DNA of 64,000 bases from DATHTS01 sp965219305. GTDB taxonomy: Bacteria > Acidobacteriota > Blastocatellia > Pyrinomonadales > Pyrinomonadaceae. The notes beneath the pieces were generated by a model that had not been told where the DNA came from, ran no database searches, and saw only the letters and a list, made by a program, of their open reading frames with translations. Below are positions 61,505 to 64,000 of this stretch, one piece after another (position 1 is the first letter of the stretch; every line of letters begins with the position of its first letter). The DNA lies in NCBI GenBank assembly GCA_965219305.1, contig OZ244725.1, forward strand, positions 2,666,001-2,730,000, given 5' to 3'. The position numbers and the translations under genes are program-made.

Positions 61505-62956
61505 TTAATATTTCGGAATTGACGGATCAACTTCATCCGACCAAGCCAGAATTCCGCCTTTCAGATTCAAAAGTTTTCCTTTGTAACCTGCGTCCTGCAA
61601 CGCGGCAATCGCTTTCGCACTGCGTCCGCCGGATTTGCACTGTATAATCGCCGTGCGCGATTGGTCAATTTCTTTTTGACGCGCAACGACTTCGCCGAGC
61701 GGAATCAATTTTGAATGCGGAATTTTGCCGATCTCATATTCGTGCGGTTCGCGCACGTCAATTAGTTGAACTTCCGAATTATTTTTTATCAGATCGCTCA
61801 ATTCAGTAACCGAAATTTCCTCCATTTCAGACTTTTCCTCCGGCAAATTCAAACCGCAGAATTCTTCGTAATCAATCAATTCCGTAATCGTCGGATTTTC
61901 GCCGCAGATCGGGCAATCGGGATTTTTCCTGAGTTTTAATTCACGGAATTTCATTTTCCACGCATCGAAAAGCAAAAGCCGATTCAGCAAAATTCCTTCC
62001 GCGCCCAAGATTACTTTGATGACTTCGTTCGCCTGAATCGTGCCGACGATTCCGGGCAAAACGCCGAGAACTCCGCCTTCGGCGCACGACGGAACGAGTC
62101 CCGGCGGCGGCGGTTCGGGATAAAGACAGCGATAACACGCGCCGCGTTTCGCGTCGAAAACCGTCGCCTGACCTTCAAAGCGAAAGATCGAGCCGTAAAC
62201 ATTAGGTTTTCCGGTCAAAACGCAAGCGTCGTTTACCAAATAACGAGTCGGAAAATTGTCCGTTCCGTCAACGACAACATCAAAATCTTTAAATAATTCC
62301 AGTGCGTTTTCGCTCGTCAGACGAGTTTCGTGCGCTTCGATTCGCACGTTCGGATTGATGTCTTTTAAACGATCCTGCGCCGATTCGATCTTCGGTCGTC
62401 CGACATCTTTCGTGCCGTGAATGATCTGTCTTTGCAGATTAGATTCGTCCACAACATCGAAATCAACCAAGCCGATTGTGCCGATTCCCGCCGCCGTCAG
62501 ATAAAGTCCCAACGGCGAACCCAAGCCGCCCGTGCCGATCATCAGAACACGCGCGGCTTTAAGCTTTTTTTGTCCTTCCAAACCGACTTCTGGCAAGATC
62601 AAATGCCGCGAATAACGCGCGTATTCTTCAGTCGTAAGTTCGGGAAGTTCACTTGTCGCCTTTGCTTCGACCGCGCTCAAATTTCCGCCCGCGATTGACG
62701 GCACGATCAAAATTTCGCCGCCGTCTTTGACTTCGGTTTCAAGATTGTCCAAATCCCGAATATCTTCGTCGCCGACATAAACATTGACAAAATTCCGCAG
62801 ATTCCCGCCGTCGTTGTATAAATGTTTTTTCAGATCGGCGTGCTGTGTCGTCAGTTTCTCCAACGCTTCGCCCGCCGTGCTTGCCTCAACTTCGATTTCC
62901 GATTTTCCGCCCGCAAATTGTCTGAGCGGTGTCGGAATTACTATTGTTACTGCCAT
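61505..62956 (-). CDS. moeB: Three-domain fusion: MoaD/ThiS-like sulfur carrier, MoeB/ThiF E1-like enzyme, rhodanese
   Basis: Order: a beta-grasp ubiquitin-like domain (residues 1-91) ending in Gly90-Gly91, an adenylating domain (about 110-370), and a rhodanese domain (about 385-483). E1 marks: LIGTGGLGS-type loop (MIGTGGLGSPLGLYLT), RQIIHGTKDVGRPK, CYRCLYPEPP and CPICGE zinc cysteines. The rhodanese Cys440 is in CKSGGRSA. The sulfur carrier, its activating enzyme and its sulfur donor are thus one chain. The Gly-Gly is internal, so it must be cleaved before adenylation; the adjacent JAMM protease could do this. MoeB-rhodanese fusions (MoeZ) are known; the carrier fusion is less common. Confidence 0.9.
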   Translation of the reverse strand: MAVTIVIPTPLRQFAGGKSEIEVEASTAGEALEKLTTQHADLKKHLYNDGGNLRNFVNVYVGDEDIRDLDNLETEVKDGGEILIVPSIAGGNLSAVEAKATSELPELTTEEYARYSRHLILPEVGLEGQKKLKAARVLMIGTGGLGSPLGLYLTAAGIGTIGLVDFDVVDESNLQRQIIHGTKDVGRPKIESAQDRLKDINPNVRIEAHETRLTSENALELFKDFDVVVDGTDNFPTRYLVNDACVLTGKPNVYGSIFRFEGQATVFDAKRGACYRCLYPEPPPPGLVPSCAEGGVLGVLPGIVGTIQANEVIKVILGAEGILLNRLLLFDAWKMKFRELKLRKNPDCPICGENPTITELIDYEEFCGLNLPEEKSEMEEISVTELSDLIKNNSEVQLIDVREPHEYEIGKIPHSKLIPLGEVVARQKEIDQSRTAIIQCKSGGRSAKAIAALQDAGYKGKLLNLKGGILAWSDEVDPSIPKY

Positions 62957-63093
62957 AATTTTATAATTACTCCTTGTTCACGTTTAACAGGAATTCGGAA
63001 ACTTTTCGGATAAAATTGAAGACAGGAAAAATTATTTTATCGCCTTCGTTTCTCGAATTCCCGTTAAATCTTTTTCACATAAAACCTTTTTTA

Positions 63094-63184
63094 TTTGCCC
63101 GCGAAATATGCGAAAGAACGCTAAAAGATTTAAATATTTGTTTTAAAATTTTCGCGCTTTTTCGCGTATTTCGCGGGCAAAAAT
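63094..63184. repeat. Palindrome built of CGCGAAAT motifs
   Basis: Left arm 63094-63121 (TTTGCCCGCGAAATATGCGA and on) and right arm 63154-63183 (ends ATTTCGCGGGCAAA) match over about 28 bp with few mismatches. It fills the space between the JAMM gene and the MoaD-MoeB-rhodanese start. Confidence 0.9.
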
Positions 63185-63200
63185 CTTAAAAAAGTCCGCG

Positions 63201-63638
63201 TTAATCCGCGGCTAATTTTTCTTTTATCAATTCCTCTTCGTTAAATTTTGAACGGTCGTTTTCCATTTCCCACGAACGCAGACTGGCGGCTTTTCCTTTC
63301 TCGACCGAAACGATGATATAAGTCCAAACCGGAAGCGCGTGGTCGAGATCGAACTGCGACGGAACCGCCGGATGATCGGGATGCGAATGATAATAACCAA
63401 CGACATCCAACTTTTTCTCACGCGCAAATCGTTCGGCTTTCAAAACATCCTTCGGCTTAATCAAAACGCGATTATGTTGTTCATTTTCCGCCATCGCGTT
63501 TTCCATCGGCAAAAGTTCAACGACTGATTTTTTGCCATCTTCAAAACGCCCGATAATCATTCCGCCGCATTCATTCGGATAAGTTTTCTCACCGTGCGTT
63601 TCGATTTGTTTGATATGTTCTTCCGTCAAAATAATCAT
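63201..63638 (-). CDS. JAMM/MPN+ metalloprotease (Mec-like, ubiquitin-like processing)
   Basis: Zinc peptidase of 145 residues. The JAMM signature is complete: Glu23 in NECGGMIIG, His84-x-His86 in YYHSHPDHP, Ser94 and Asp97 in VPSQFD. In Mycobacterium the homologue Mec+ trims a sulfur carrier after cysteine formation. Here the gene lies between a sulfhydrylase-like gene and the carrier fusion gene, consistent with cutting after the Gly-Gly of the fused MoaD-like domain. Confidence 0.93.
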   Translation of the reverse strand: MIILTEEHIKQIETHGEKTYPNECGGMIIGRFEDGKKSVVELLPMENAMAENEQHNRVLIKPKDVLKAERFAREKKLDVVGYYHSHPDHPAVPSQFDLDHALPVWTYIIVSVEKGKAASLRSWEMENDRSKFNEEELIKEKLAAD

Positions 63639-63647
63639 TGTGTTTTT

Positions 63648-63739
63648 AGCGGCATATTTCGCGGATAAGTGCGAATTTTTTAATTTAAGTTAATTGAAAA
63701 TCGTATTTCTTATCCGCGTATTCCGCGTTCATCCGCGGC
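63648..63739. repeat. Palindrome built of CGCGGAT motifs, overlapping the 3' end of the sulfhydrylase gene
   Basis: Left arm 63648-63669 (AGCGGCATATTTCGCGGATA and on) and right arm 63709-63739 (CTTATCCGCGTATTCCGCGT and on) are imperfect complements. The right arm lies in the coding region of the sulfhydrylase-like gene and supplies its last codons. Confidence 0.85.
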
Positions 63740-64000
63740 AAAATATTTTCTTCCGTTTTGCTAAATGCTTGTTCAATATCTGTGATAATGTCTTCAACTT
63801 CTTCAATGCCCGCCGAAATTCTCAAAAGTCCTTCCGTAATTCCTAATCGCGCACGTTTTGCCGCCGAAAGCTCGCGGTGTGTCGCGGTTGCCGGATGAAC
63901 AACGCCAGTAAAAATATCGCCGACGCTTGCCGCGCGTGTGCAAAGATTTAAGGCGTTCATAAATTTATAAACCACGGAACGCGAATCCGTTTTTAATCTG
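63685..64000 (-). CDS. O-acetylhomoserine sulfhydrylase/cystathionine gamma-synthase-like enzyme, C-terminal part
   Basis: C-terminal end of a Cys/Met-metabolism PLP enzyme; the start is beyond the window. Seen: LNLCTRAASVGDIFTGVVHP with ATATHRELS, and LGITEGLLRISAGIEEVEDI followed by ITDIEQAF, the usual end of the family. A tail of about 18 residues follows (PRMNAEYADKKYDFQLT) that is encoded by the CGCGGAT palindrome and looks acquired. By context the enzyme may take sulfur from a thiocarboxylated carrier to form homocysteine. Confidence 0.87.
   Translation of the reverse strand, partial: RLKTDSRSVVYKFMNALNLCTRAASVGDIFTGVVHPATATHRELSAAKRARLGITEGLLRISAGIEEVEDIITDIEQAFSKTEENILPRMNAEYADKKYDFQLT

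Noticed and set aside
1..64000. tRNA, rRNA or riboswitch genes
   Set aside because: I looked for T-loop-like GGTTCGA patterns, anticodon arms and known riboswitch cores and saw none that held up; a covariance search would settle it.

Overview
The window looks like a chromosomal segment of an Acidobacteriota bacterium, most likely class Blastocatellia (Pyrinomonadaceae-like). This is inferred from gene content only: a pair of VWFA-related secreted proteins, a CSLREA beta-helix protein, an S46 dipeptidyl-peptidase, a YtxJ-type bacilliredoxin, DUF5678 plus retropepsin-like gene pairs, and a diderm peptidoglycan set (Mpl, PBP2). No rRNA, tRNA or CRISPR array was seen. Most genes have moderate GC with many gcg/cgc/gaa codons; a few islands are clearly AT-richer.

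Layout. 1-1298: end of phosphatidylserine decarboxylase and pssA. 1359-6350: PAS/GGDEF protein, S46 peptidase, M23 peptidase. 6645-9173: operon of ECF sigma factor, anti-sigma factor, B-box zinc protein and small membrane protein. 9303-11944: Uma2 protein and dnaX, which carries an A9 slippage tract. 12312-20680: CSLREA protein, MscS channel, dps with a Per-box-like operator, redox-dead thioredoxin, panC, ytxJ, membrane protein and glycogen phosphorylase. 20910-31380: Ogg-type glycosylase, TPR/retropepsin protein, PIN toxin module, lytic transglycosylase, amidohydrolase, a 20-bp tandem repeat array, MHS transporter, PrcB-like protein, BtaA and a sugar epimerase. 31386-40265: secreted proteins, two VWA proteins, phosphomannomutase, lipB, lipoprotein, Crp/Fnr regulator and DUF421 protein. 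40368-41691: an IS630 element with a -1 frameshift site next to a MITE-like IS remnant. 41709-44281: two-gene NAD salvage module (NadV, NadM-Nudix). 44474-50876: PBP2, a VapBC-type cassette bounded by copies of the P450 3' end, P450, aminotransferase and GDPD. 50897-56440: secreted proteins, a 21-bp tandem array, DUF5678/retropepsin pair and an AT-rich type II restriction-modification system. 56447-64000: mpl, TlpA-like protein, ispH, then a minus-strand run consisting of an O-acetylhomoserine-sulfhydrylase-like enzyme, a JAMM protease, a MoaD-MoeB-rhodanese fusion, an ATP-grasp ligase and an SfnG-like monooxygenase.

Themes. The last run reads as a ubiquitin-like, thiocarboxylate-based sulfur-transfer system with its own JAMM processing enzyme; it is the best candidate for an unusual functional system. 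Intergenic regions carry a class of imperfect palindromes built from short repeated motifs, each site with a different motif. In at least three places (lipB, ytxJ and the sulfhydrylase) the palindrome reaches into the 3' end or stop codon of a gene. Two 20-21-bp tandem arrays with T-tracts every two helical turns are a second non-coding feature that gene annotation does not explain.
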